From RYN-230 sp963770545 (lineage in GTDB: Bacteria > Actinomycetota > Actinomycetes > Streptosporangiales > Streptosporangiaceae), in the NCBI GenBank assembly GCA_963770545.1, contig CAVYQF010000009.1, forward strand, positions 1 through 64,000: 64,000 nucleotides of DNA. Reading direction: 5' to 3'. The notes beneath the pieces were generated by a model, which made no database searches, was not told where the DNA came from, and was given only the letters and a program-made list of their open reading frames with translations. Positions 42,479 through 50,703 of this stretch are shown piece after piece. Both the position numbers and the translations under genes were made by a program. Within the stretch, counting starts at the first letter, position 1. The number at the start of each line of letters is the position of its first letter.

Positions 42479-43426
42479 ATGGACAACATGTACGAGCCCC
42501 CCGGCGGGGATCCGACGGAGGAGTCCCGCCCTACTGAGCAGTTCTGGCCGATGAGCCACGGGCCTGACGCCAGCCACGGGCCGCGTTACCAGCAGCCCGG
42601 ATACCAGGACCCGCGTGATCAGGACCCGCGTTCCAGGCGCCCGGGCGGCAGCCCGGGCCATGAGCCGCCGCGGCACCGCCCGCTGAGCTGGACGGTCGGA
42701 CTGGTGGCGGCCGTGGCGCTGGCCGCCGGCGGCATCGTCGCCGGGGTCTCGCTGGCCAGCCACTCGTCACCAGCCAGCACCTCAGCGGCCGCGGGCAGCA
42801 CCAGTGGCCCGAGCACCCAGGCCGCGGCCCTGAACACCGCTCTCAACTCGGCCGGCCACCCAGGCACCCTCGCGCTGTCGTCCTCGTCGGCCGGCGCAGG
42901 CGCCACAGGCATCGGCACCACCGGCACCGGCGCGGCCTCGGCCCACCCATGCGCCGCGGCGCTCAGAGCGGCCCGCGCCGCCAGGAAGGCCGGGCACCCG
43001 GCCGTGGCCCGGGCGGCCCGGGCGGCCGCCAGGCCACGCTGCCGGTGGCTCCGGCGCCGGATTGCCCGGGTGGCCCTGCTCCGCGGCATCGACGGGCAGT
43101 TCACGTTCCGGGGTCAGGGTGGCACCCTCCGCACCCTGGCGTTCCAGCGCGGTGTCATCCAGTCCCTCAGTGGCAGCGATGTTGTCGTCCGCGCGGCCGA
43201 CGGCACTACCTGGACCTGGGACCTGGTGAGCAACACCGTCGTCCGGGAGAACGGGTCCAAGACCAGCCAGAGCGCGCTGGCCACGGGCGAGCCGGTCTGG
43301 GTCGGCGGCCCGGTGCTGTCCGGGGTCAAGGACGCCCGGCTCGTCGTGATCAGGCCACCCTCGGGCGCAGCCCCTTCGTCCAGCCCGTCACCCGCGGCAT
43401 CCGGCGGCTCTGCTTCCGGCAGCTGA
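42479..43426 (+). CDS. membrane-anchored protein with DUF5666-like domain
   Basis: A 315-residue protein of unknown role. A Gly/Pro/Gln-rich cytoplasmic head (PGGDPTEESRPTEQF, YQQPGYQDPRDQ) is followed by one transmembrane helix at about residues 70-92 (WTVGLVAAVALAAGGIVAGVSLA). A Ser/Ala/Gly stalk comes next, then a Cys-containing Arg/Ala-rich helix, and a C-terminal small beta-domain (FRGQGGTLRTLAFQRGVIQSL with VVVRAADGTTWTWDLVSNTVV, typical of DUF5666-like folds). The start is the ATG at 42479. It lies upstream of a response regulator, separated from it by a terminator, so a link to that system is possible but unproven. Confidence 0.75.
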   Translation: MDNMYEPPGGDPTEESRPTEQFWPMSHGPDASHGPRYQQPGYQDPRDQDPRSRRPGGSPGHEPPRHRPLSWTVGLVAAVALAAGGIVAGVSLASHSSPASTSAAAGSTSGPSTQAAALNTALNSAGHPGTLALSSSSAGAGATGIGTTGTGAASAHPCAAALRAARAARKAGHPAVARAARAAARPRCRWLRRRIARVALLRGIDGQFTFRGQGGTLRTLAFQRGVIQSLSGSDVVVRAADGTTWTWDLVSNTVVRENGSKTSQSALATGEPVWVGGPVLSGVKDARLVVIRPPSGAAPSSSPSPAASGGSASGS

Positions 43427-43465
43427 ACATCCGCACTGGCCATCCGCCCTCCGGCGGGGGACCGG

Positions 43466-43498
43466 CCGGCTCCCGCAGGCCCAGCCTGCGGGAGCCGG
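43466..43498 (+). terminator. terminator before the two-component system
   Basis: CCGGCTCCCGCAGG pairs perfectly with its complement (14-bp arms, 5-base loop), about 40 bases after the stop at 43426. Confidence 0.75.
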
Positions 43499-43544
43499 TA
43501 GCCTTTGCTGGCCGCGCCCGGGCGGCCCTACCATCCCGTTCAGG

Positions 43545-44270
43545 GTGATGACAGACAACGACCGGATCCCCCAGGTGCTCGTCGTGGACGACGAGCCCAA
43601 CATCCGTGAGCTGGTGCAGGTCGCGCTGAAGTTCCACGGCTGCGCGGTGACGGCCGCCTCCAGCGGCAAAGATGCGCTGCGGCAGGCGGAGGATGCCCGC
43701 CCTGACCTGATCGTGCTCGATGTGATGCTGCCTGATCTGGACGGTTTCGAGGTATGCCGGAGACTGCGGGCCGCAGGCAACGATGTCCCGGTAATCTTCC
43801 TGACCGCGCGGGACACCTCGTCCGACACCGTGACCGGCCTGGCCCTGGGCGGCGACGATTACGTCACCAAACCCTTCTCCGTGGAGGCCCTGGTAGCCAG
43901 GGTGCGGGCCGTGCTCAGGCGGGCCGCGCGGAACACGGCGGACACTCCCGCGGACCAGGGCATCCTCCGCGTCGCCGACCTGGAGCTGGACGAGTCACGC
44001 TGGACCGTGCACCGCGGGGGCACGCCCGTGGAGCTGTCGCCGACCGAGTTCCGGCTGCTCGCGTACCTGATGCGGCACCAGGGCCGGGTCCTGACCCGGG
44101 CCCAGCTGCTGGAGAACGTCTGGGGCTGGGACTACGCCGGGCAATCCCAGATCGTCGAGACCTACGTCAGCTACCTGCGGCACAAGCTCGATCCGCTGGG
44201 GCCGCCGCTGATCCATACCCAGCGCGGAGTCGGGTACAGCCTGCGGCCCGGCGCCCGGCCGGAAGGATGA
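43545..44270 (+). CDS. OmpR-family response regulator
   Basis: A 241-residue response regulator. The receiver domain (residues 10-125) has the acidic pair VVDDEP, the phospho-acceptor Asp in LIVLDVMLPDLDG, Thr in IFLTARD and Lys in DDYVTKPFS. The OmpR winged-helix DNA-binding domain covers about 140-235 (LSPTEFRLLAYLMRHQGRVLTRAQLLENVWGWD to HTQRGVGYSL). The start may be the GTG at 43545 or the ATG at 43548; the mRNA may be nearly leaderless. Its stop overlaps the sensor kinase start (ATGA), so the pair is translationally coupled. Confidence 0.93.
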   Translation: MMTDNDRIPQVLVVDDEPNIRELVQVALKFHGCAVTAASSGKDALRQAEDARPDLIVLDVMLPDLDGFEVCRRLRAAGNDVPVIFLTARDTSSDTVTGLALGGDDYVTKPFSVEALVARVRAVLRRAARNTADTPADQGILRVADLELDESRWTVHRGGTPVELSPTEFRLLAYLMRHQGRVLTRAQLLENVWGWDYAGQSQIVETYVSYLRHKLDPLGPPLIHTQRGVGYSLRPGARPEG

Positions 44271-45712
44271 CCCGGTCTGGCAGCCTGCTGTCGCTGCGGG
44301 CCCGGCTGCTGGTCCTGCTGATCTGCGTGACCGCGGCGTTCTTGCTGATCATGGGGGCGGTCAGCACGATCGTGCTGAGTAAGCGGCTCGGCAACCAGTT
44401 CAACACGCAGCTGGTGGCGGCTGCCCAGCACAGCCCGCAGCAGATCGCCAGCAATCCCGGCGACTACGTCGCGGTCGAGATCGCCGGGCGCCCGGTGCAG
44501 GTACAGCCGCTGACCGGCAGCTCCGCCGCGACCAGGGAGCTGACCTCGGCGATGCAGACCCTGATCACCAGGCGCATGGCCCGCCACTACATCGCCAGCC
44601 GGCCGTTCGACGTACCCCTGACCACGGGGCCCGGGACGGACGGCCCCCGGCTGCGCGCGGTGGCCCGGCTGATCCCGGCCCGGGCCAACGGCGGGAGCCG
44701 CGCGGTGCTGGTGGTTGCCCGCCCGGTCGGCGCGATTGGTGCCCAGGTCGGCGGGATCATCATCGCCGAGCTGATCACGGGCGGGGCCCTGATCCTGCTG
44801 CTGGCGGTCAGCGGGCGCTGGCTGATCGGACGGGGCCTGGCCCCGCTGGGCCAGATGGCGAGTACTGCGCAGCAGATCACCTCGCGCGGCGACCTGGCCG
44901 CCCGGATGCCCGAGGCGGACGACACTACCGAGGTGGGCCGGCTCGGCGGGGCCATCAACGCCATGCTGGACCGGATTCAGCAGGCCTTCGGCGCGCGCTG
45001 GCGTTCGGAGCAGAAGGTCCGCCAGTTCGCGGCCGACGCCTCGCATGAGCTGCGCACCCCGCTCACCACCATCCGCGGTTACGCCGAGCTGTACCGGCAG
45101 GGCGCCCTGGGCCCGGATCAGCTGCCGGACGCGATGCGCCGGATCGAGCAGGAGTCGCAGCGGATGAGCACCCTGGTCGCCGAGCTTCTGGAGCTGGCCC
45201 GGCTGGACCGCACCTCGTCGCTGGACCTGGCCGAGACGGACCTGGCCCTGCTGGTCCGGGACGCGGCCGCGGACGCCTCGGCGGTGGAACCGGGCCGCCC
45301 GGTGAAGGCGGAGGCGCCCGACCGGCTGATCGCCGTGGTCGACGAGGCGCGGATCAGGCAGGTGCTGGCCAACCTGCTCGGCAACGTCCGCGAGCACACC
45401 CCGCCGGGTACCCCGGTCGCGGTGCGGCTGGCCCCGGTCCGCGGCGGCGCCGTGCTCGAGGTGGCCGACGCGGGACCCGGGATGCCGGCCCAGGACGCGG
45501 CCCGGGCCTTCGACCGCTTCTACCGCGGCGCGGAGCGCGGGGAACGCGCGGGCCGCCACGACGACGGCGACCAGGTCACCAGCAGCGGGCTGGGGCTGTC
45601 CATCGTGCAGGCCATCGCGGCGGCCCACGGCGGCCAGGCCGTGCTCGAGTCGCGGCCCGGCTACGGCACCCGGGTCAGGATCTGGCTCCCGGACGAGTCA
45701 CCGGCCGCCTGA
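44267..45712 (+). CDS. sensor histidine kinase
   Basis: A 481-residue membrane kinase and partner of the preceding regulator. A first helix (LLVLLICVTAAFLLIMGAV) and a second at about residues 155-178 (GGIIIAELITGGALILLLAV) frame an extracytoplasmic sensor region of about 120 residues. HAMP follows, then HisKA with the phospho-acceptor in DASHELRTPLTTIRGYAELY. HATPase_c has N box NLLGNVREHTPPG, G1 DAGPGMP and G2 SSGLGLSIVQAIAAAHGG. The arrangement and sizes resemble actinobacterial TcrY/MtrB-like kinases. The signal is unknown. Confidence 0.94.
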   Translation: MTRSGSLLSLRARLLVLLICVTAAFLLIMGAVSTIVLSKRLGNQFNTQLVAAAQHSPQQIASNPGDYVAVEIAGRPVQVQPLTGSSAATRELTSAMQTLITRRMARHYIASRPFDVPLTTGPGTDGPRLRAVARLIPARANGGSRAVLVVARPVGAIGAQVGGIIIAELITGGALILLLAVSGRWLIGRGLAPLGQMASTAQQITSRGDLAARMPEADDTTEVGRLGGAINAMLDRIQQAFGARWRSEQKVRQFAADASHELRTPLTTIRGYAELYRQGALGPDQLPDAMRRIEQESQRMSTLVAELLELARLDRTSSLDLAETDLALLVRDAAADASAVEPGRPVKAEAPDRLIAVVDEARIRQVLANLLGNVREHTPPGTPVAVRLAPVRGGAVLEVADAGPGMPAQDAARAFDRFYRGAERGERAGRHDDGDQVTSSGLGLSIVQAIAAAHGGQAVLESRPGYGTRVRIWLPDESPAA

Positions 45713-45783
45713 CCGCGCACGGTGCCGCCTCACCGCACCCTCTCAATCTCTAACGCCCCCCGGCCCCGGTCCCCCAGCCAGGA

Positions 45784-46410
45784 TCACGCCGATTCACCGG
45801 AGGGAGCGGCCGACGACGGGCTGGGCAGGTGCTCGAACAGGTAATAGACGCCGAGCAGCCCGTAGATGACCAGCGCGGCCAGCGGTGCCCCGAACGCCGC
45901 GACCAGCGTGGCGGCCACGTAGACGAGCAGGCCGGCGGTGAACCCGGGGATCGAGCGCCGCAGCGCCTCCGGCTGGGCCGCCCCGCCCAGCCGCTCGGCG
46001 TGAGTCACCACGTAGATCCACAGGCCCGCGAAGCCCAGCGAGGCAGCGATCAGCACCAGCCCGTAGGTGACGGTGGCCGCCACGCCACCCGAGGCCTGCA
46101 GGTGCTCCGCGACCAGCGCGGTCGGGAAGGGGATGGCCACCACGGCCATGAGCAGCAGCAGGTTGATGACCAGCAGCGGCCGGTCAACCCGGGTGATGTG
46201 GGCGAAAATCGTGTGGTGGTTCATCCACATGATGCCGATGGTGAGGAAGCTGACCACGTACGCGAAGTACTGCGGCCAGTCGTGCAGCAGCTGGTAGATG
46301 AGCGTGTGATGCTCAGGCCCCGCGCCGGGCAGCCGCAGGTCCAGCACGAGCAGGGTGATCGCGATCGCGAACACCCCGTCGCTGAACGCCTCTGCGCGGC
46401 TGCTGTCCAT
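45784..46410 (-). CDS. TMEM175-family potassium channel-like protein
   Basis: A 208-residue membrane protein of the TMEM175 (DUF1211) family, bacterial members of which are potassium-permeable channels. The hallmark RAEAFSDGVFAIAITLLVLDL lies at the very N-terminus, with FSDG as the selectivity-linked motif in helix 1. Helix 3 contains FLTIGIMWMNHHTIFAHI. About six helices are predicted. The start is ATG 46410. It ends 71 bases from the convergent sensor kinase. Physiological role is uncertain. Confidence 0.9.
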   Translation of the reverse strand: MDSSRAEAFSDGVFAIAITLLVLDLRLPGAGPEHHTLIYQLLHDWPQYFAYVVSFLTIGIMWMNHHTIFAHITRVDRPLLVINLLLLMAVVAIPFPTALVAEHLQASGGVAATVTYGLVLIAASLGFAGLWIYVVTHAERLGGAAQPEALRRSIPGFTAGLLVYVAATLVAAFGAPLAALVIYGLLGVYYLFEHLPSPSSAAPSGESA

Positions 46411-46434
46411 GACCCCGCCGATCCCCCGCCCGGG

Positions 46435-48744
46435 TCAGCCAGCAGGCTGGTCGGCCGGGGCCGGCGCGGCGGGGGCGGCTGGCGGCGCGGTACCCGCAGG
46501 CGGCGTGGGCGGCTGGATGGAGCGGGCCAGGACCTGGGCCACGTCCACCACCTCCAGGGTGTCCTTGGCCTCGCCGCTGGCTTTCTTGGCGGCGACCGCG
46601 TCGCCCAGCATGACCAGGCAGTACGGGCAGCCGGTGGAGATGGTGTCGGGGTCGGTGGTCAGGGCTTCGTCGATCCGCTCGGTGTTGATCCGCTTGCCGA
46701 TCCGTTCTTCCATCCACATCCGGGCCCCGCCCGCGCCGCAGCAGAAGCCGCGGTTCTTGCACCGGTGCATTTCCTGGGCCTGGACGCCGGGGACCCGCTC
46801 CATGATCTCCCGCGGCGGGGTGAACACCTTGTTGTGCCGGCCCAGGAAACACGGATCGTGGTAGGTGATCTTCTCCTCGACCGCGGTGACCGGGGTGATC
46901 TTCCCCTGCTCCACCAGCTTGGCGAGCAGCTGGGTGTGGTGCACCACCTGATAGTTCCCGCCGAGCTGCGGGTACTCGTTGGCGATCGTGTTGAAGCAAT
47001 GCGGGCAGGACGCGACGATGGTCTTCCCTGGCGAGCCCGGGCCCGGCGTTCCCACGCCCGCCCCGCCCGGGCCCGCCTCGCCCGCGCCCGGCGCGACCAC
47101 TCCCGCCTCGCCCACTCCCGCCTCGCCCACTCCCGCCTCGCCCGGGCCCGGCGCGGCCAGGCCGGCCTCGTTCAGGGTCTCGATGTTCTGCTGGGCCAGC
47201 ATGGAGTAGACGAACTCGTTGCCCATCCGCCGCGCCGGGTCCCCGGTGCAGGTCTCCGCCGGGCCGAGGACCGCGAAAGCCACTCCGGCCTGGTGCAGCA
47301 AGGTGGCGATGGCCTTGGTGGTCTTCTTGGCCCGGTCCTCCAGCGCCCCGGCGCAGCCCACCCAGAACAGGTACTCCACCTCCGGGCCCAGCTTCCCGTC
47401 TGCCACCGGGACCTCGAAGTCGAGCTCCTCGGCCCAGGCCAGCCGCCTGCCCGCGCCCATGCCCCACGGGTCGCCCTTGTTCTCCAGGTTCTTCAGCATC
47501 CCCGCGGCTTCGGTCGGGAAGGCCGATTCGATCAGGACCTGGTGGCGGCGCATCCCGTCGATGTGGTCGATGTGCTCGATGTCAACGGGGCACTCCTCGA
47601 CGCACGCGCCGCAGTTGGTGCACGACCAGATGACGTCCGGGTCGATCACCCCATGCTCCGCCTCCGTGCCGACCAGCGGGCGGCCCGCCTCGAACTTCAC
47701 CGCATCCGGCAGGTTCTCCCGGGCCTCCTCTGACGCGAGGAGGTAGGGGGCCTTGGCCAGCGCGTGGTCGCGCAGGTCCAGGATGACCTGCTTAGGCGAC
47801 AACGGCTTGCCGGTGGCCCAGGCCGGGCACTGGGACTGGCACCGCCCGCACTCGGTGCAGGTGGCCATGTCCAGCAGGCCCTTCCAGGTGAAGTCCTCGA
47901 TCTTCCCCAGCCCGAACACGTCGGTGTCCGGGTCGGCTTCCTCGAAGTCCAGCACCTTCCCGTTGCTGCGCATCGGCTCCAGCCCGCGCAGCGCGTTCGG
48001 CCGGCGGGAGAACAGCACGTTGATGGGCGCGGTGATGATGTGCAGATGCTTGGAATAGGTCACGAACACCAGGAACCCCAGCACCACCGTCAGCTGGGCC
48101 AGCAGGAACACCACTTCCAGCACGCTGTTCACGCCGGTCCCCAGAGGGTGGAGCCAGTGCCCGGCGATCTCCGACGCGAACGCACCGTGGGCGTAGGGGA
48201 ACACCCCGGTATTGATCTGGGCGCCCCGGTAGGCCAGCAGCGTCGCGATCACCAGGAAGATCATCCCGAGGACCAGCCACGCGGCGCCGTTGTGGCTGCC
48301 AGCGAACCGTGACTTGCGGCCTTCCCGCTCCGGGTTGCTGCGCAGCCGGATGACCGCGAACGTGATGATGCCGGCCAGCACCCCGACCGCGAACAGGTCC
48401 TCGATGAACCCGATGAACGCCCAGTGGCCGATCCCCGGGATGGCGAAAGTCCGGGAGAACAGGTCGCCGTAGGCCTCAATGATCGTCAGCAGCAAGACGA
48501 TGAAGCCCCAGAAGGTCGCCGCGTGGGCGGCGCCGGGCACTGTCCACTTCAGCAGCTTGCGCTGCCCGATGACCTCGGTGGCCTCCACCCCGGCGTCGCG
48601 GCCCGGATGCTCGCGTACCGCCGCGAGCCGCTCCGGCGCCGGCTGCCCCGCCCGCCCTACCTTGGCCAGCCACCACAGCCGCCGCCCCGCCAGCGCGAAC
48701 GCCGCCACGGTCAGCACCAGGCCGACCACGATCCGCACGACCAC
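46435..48744 (-). CDS. membrane Fe-S oxidoreductase (HdrD/GlpC-like, CCG domains)
   Basis: A 769-residue fusion of an NarI/nitrate-reductase-gamma-like membrane anchor (about five helices, residues 1-260), two 4Fe-4S clusters (CTECGRCQSQCP and CTNCGACVEECP) and two CCG domains binding the heterodisulfide-reductase-type cluster (VGCAGALEDRAKK; SCPHCFNT; YHDPCFLGRHN; FCCGAGGARMWMEE; GCPYC). It probably passes electrons between the quinone pool and a soluble dehydrogenase, for example an ETF partner not present here. The GTG start at 48744 has GAGGAGG five bases upstream. An Ala/Gly/Pro/Glu-repeat insert of about 45 residues (GEAGVGEAGVG, 15-bp tandem DNA repeats near 47100-47145) interrupts the first CCG domain. 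Confidence 0.92.
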   Translation of the reverse strand: MVVRIVVGLVLTVAAFALAGRRLWWLAKVGRAGQPAPERLAAVREHPGRDAGVEATEVIGQRKLLKWTVPGAAHAATFWGFIVLLLTIIEAYGDLFSRTFAIPGIGHWAFIGFIEDLFAVGVLAGIITFAVIRLRSNPEREGRKSRFAGSHNGAAWLVLGMIFLVIATLLAYRGAQINTGVFPYAHGAFASEIAGHWLHPLGTGVNSVLEVVFLLAQLTVVLGFLVFVTYSKHLHIITAPINVLFSRRPNALRGLEPMRSNGKVLDFEEADPDTDVFGLGKIEDFTWKGLLDMATCTECGRCQSQCPAWATGKPLSPKQVILDLRDHALAKAPYLLASEEARENLPDAVKFEAGRPLVGTEAEHGVIDPDVIWSCTNCGACVEECPVDIEHIDHIDGMRRHQVLIESAFPTEAAGMLKNLENKGDPWGMGAGRRLAWAEELDFEVPVADGKLGPEVEYLFWVGCAGALEDRAKKTTKAIATLLHQAGVAFAVLGPAETCTGDPARRMGNEFVYSMLAQQNIETLNEAGLAAPGPGEAGVGEAGVGEAGVVAPGAGEAGPGGAGVGTPGPGSPGKTIVASCPHCFNTIANEYPQLGGNYQVVHHTQLLAKLVEQGKITPVTAVEEKITYHDPCFLGRHNKVFTPPREIMERVPGVQAQEMHRCKNRGFCCGAGGARMWMEERIGKRINTERIDEALTTDPDTISTGCPYCLVMLGDAVAAKKASGEAKDTLEVVDVAQVLARSIQPPTPPAGTAPPAAPAAPAPADQPAG

Positions 48745-49070
48745 GAAAACCTCCTCATGCGGTGCCCGGCCCGGCCGGACCGCCGCTGCGCCGGCTGCCA
48801 GCGTACGCCGCGCCGCCCGGGCCACAATGATCAAGGCGCTGAGGCCGGCGATCAAGAGACGGGCCGCGTGACCCCGGACGACATCCTACCCATGGGTAAC
48901 TTGATCCGCCGGGCCCCCCGCGGGCCCGGGACATCCTCCATGGGCAAACCTCCGCGGATACCGGGCCGGACGCACCGCCTGGATTCCGCTCCGGTGCCAA
49001 CCGGGGCAGCGGTTTGGGCGTCTTTGATGTGTTTGCAGTACTCGCGGGGGGCAATCCAACGGAGGATGGC
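48745..49070. other. 326-base divergent region
   Basis: Holds promoters for the Fe-S oxidoreductase and the first WNG-repeat gene. GACATCCT-(A)CCCATGGG-type words occur twice (about 48880 and 48931). A conserved 14-mer, CGGTTTGGGCGTCT, lies at 49010, 61 bases before the start at 49071. Confidence 0.5.
49010..49023 (+). promoter_or_regulatory. shared upstream element, copy 1
   Basis: CGGTTTGGGCGTCT exactly 61 bases before the start of the first WNG-repeat gene; the same word sits 61 bases before the second one. Confidence 0.6.
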
Positions 49071-50465
49071 ATGGCAGGACCACGCTGGGGCGGCACGCGC
49101 ACGGCCGACGGCCCGGGGGCACCGCCCTCGCAGAGCGGGACTAGGTGGCGGATCAGCCTCCTCCGGCGATCACGCCGAGCCGTGGGCCCGGCGCTCGGCG
49201 CGGGCTTCACGGCCGCGGTCCTGGCCGGCGCGATGATGGCGGCCGGACCGGCCGCCGCGTCCCCGGCCGCCGGCCGCACGCCGTCCAGCGGCGCGGCAGC
49301 CCGGGTGACCAACCCGGCCGCGCGGTTGCCCGTCCCCTGGGCCCGGGCCAGGACCCGGGAAGCCCACGCGATGACTCCGCAGGCCCGGACGACAGGAGCA
49401 GCCCGTCTCGCCTTCAGCGGGGCGATCCTCTCCGGGGTGTCATGCACTTCACGGTCACAGTGCACCGCGACGGGGGTAGCTACCACCCGCAGCGGCAAGA
49501 ACCTCAAGCCCCTGGCCGAGCGGTGGAACGGCACCACCTGGGCCAAGCAGACCGCGCCCACCACCAACACCCGCGGCCAGTTGGGTGCCACCCTCGACGG
49601 TGGCGTGTCCTGCACGTCGTCCACGGCCTGCGTAGCCGCGGGCTACTCCTACAGCAAGAAGACCGACCGCCTGCTGGGCGAGGGCTGGAACGGTCACGCC
49701 TGGACGATCCAGGCGGACTCGAAGCCGGCGACGGGCGGCCAGCCGTTCGGCATCTCGTGCCGGTGGGCCAAGGACTGCACGGCCGTCGGACAGCGGGCTA
49801 CCGGCGCGACCCTGGCCGAGCACTGGAACGGCCGGAGGTGGTCGGCCCAGACCACCAAGCACCTGGGCTCGCTGGACAGCGTGTCCTGCCCCGCCACCGG
49901 GAACTGCACGGCGGTCGGCTCGAACAGCGCCGGGAAGGCGCTCGCCGAGCACTGGAACGGGAAGACCTGGTCGGACCAGTCCGCGGCCAGCCCGCAGCAG
50001 CTCACCAGGCCGTGGAGTGTGTCCTGCACGGCGGTGAAGGACTGCGTGGCGGTCGGTACGGCAGGCACGACCAGCCCACCGATTTCCCTGGCCCCGCTCG
50101 CCGAGCGCTGGACCGGCGGGAAGTGGGCGGTGCTGAGCCCCGCGAACCCGGCTCCCTCGGGCGATATCTCAGAGCTGAACTCCGTGTCGTGCACCTCGGC
50201 CACGAACTGCATGGCGGTGGGGGACTACGAGGACCCGGCCGTCACCAGCGACACGTCGTTCGCGGAGCAGTGGAACGGCACGAACTGGACGCTCGAGACG
50301 ACTCCCAGCGCAGTGACGTTCACTGCGCTGGAATCGGTGTCCTGCAGCTCGGCAGCCCACTGCGTCGCGGTCGGGGTGAGCAGCCCGACCGCCACGGGCA
50401 CCCTGTCCCCCGTGGCCGAGGTATGGAACGGCGCCACCTGGACGGCGGTCACCGCACCGCGCTGA
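49071..50465 (+). CDS. secreted WNG-repeat protein, paralogue 1
   Basis: A 464-residue exported protein of unknown function. The ATG at 49071 has GGAGG seven bases upstream. A twin-Arg-like or Sec signal segment (RRSRRAVGPALGAGFTAAVLAGAMMAAGPAAA) is followed by about seven modules of 40-50 residues with consensus VSCTS-x4-C-AVG ... LAE-WNG-x2-W. Each module has a Cys pair, probably a disulfide, and the Trp-rich ends suggest a beta-propeller built from repeats; such proteins are common in actinobacteria but uncharacterised. It is a close paralogue of the next gene, including the shared HAMTPQAR junction. Confidence 0.85.
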   Translation: MAGPRWGGTRTADGPGAPPSQSGTRWRISLLRRSRRAVGPALGAGFTAAVLAGAMMAAGPAAASPAAGRTPSSGAAARVTNPAARLPVPWARARTREAHAMTPQARTTGAARLAFSGAILSGVSCTSRSQCTATGVATTRSGKNLKPLAERWNGTTWAKQTAPTTNTRGQLGATLDGGVSCTSSTACVAAGYSYSKKTDRLLGEGWNGHAWTIQADSKPATGGQPFGISCRWAKDCTAVGQRATGATLAEHWNGRRWSAQTTKHLGSLDSVSCPATGNCTAVGSNSAGKALAEHWNGKTWSDQSAASPQQLTRPWSVSCTAVKDCVAVGTAGTTSPPISLAPLAERWTGGKWAVLSPANPAPSGDISELNSVSCTSATNCMAVGDYEDPAVTSDTSFAEQWNGTNWTLETTPSAVTFTALESVSCSSAAHCVAVGVSSPTATGTLSPVAEVWNGATWTAVTAPR

Positions 50466-50487
50466 CCGTCCCTAGCCCCGCGGTACC

Positions 50488-50535
50488 CAGTGCGGCGGGG
50501 CCCGACCTCCTTCCGGGCCGGGCCCCGCCGCACTG
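50488..50535 (+). terminator. terminator after WNG-repeat paralogue 1
   Basis: CAGTGCGGCGGGGCCCG and its perfect complement (17-bp arms, 14-base loop). The same CAGTGCGGCG arms reappear after the second paralogue. Confidence 0.8.
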
Positions 50536-50600
50536 TCGCAGCCGCACTGTCGCAGCCGCACTTTCGCAGCCGCACTGTCGCAGCCGCACTGTCGCAGCCG
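50531..50600. repeat. 14-bp tandem repeat, five copies
   Basis: CACTGTCGCAGCCG repeated five times (one copy with T for G), starting inside the right arm of the terminator. Confidence 0.9.
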
Positions 50601-50642
50601 GGACCACGCGGGCCGCCCAGGCCGTCCCAGTCACCATTTGCC

Positions 50643-50656
50643 CGGTTTGGGCGTCT
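50643..50656 (+). promoter_or_regulatory. shared upstream element, copy 2
   Basis: CGGTTTGGGCGTCT, 61 bases before the start at 50704, identical to the element at 49010. Confidence 0.6.
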
Positions 50657-50703
50657 ATGTTGCACATCCATAAACCGGGGGGCTGGTACCGCGGAGGTAC
50701 GTC

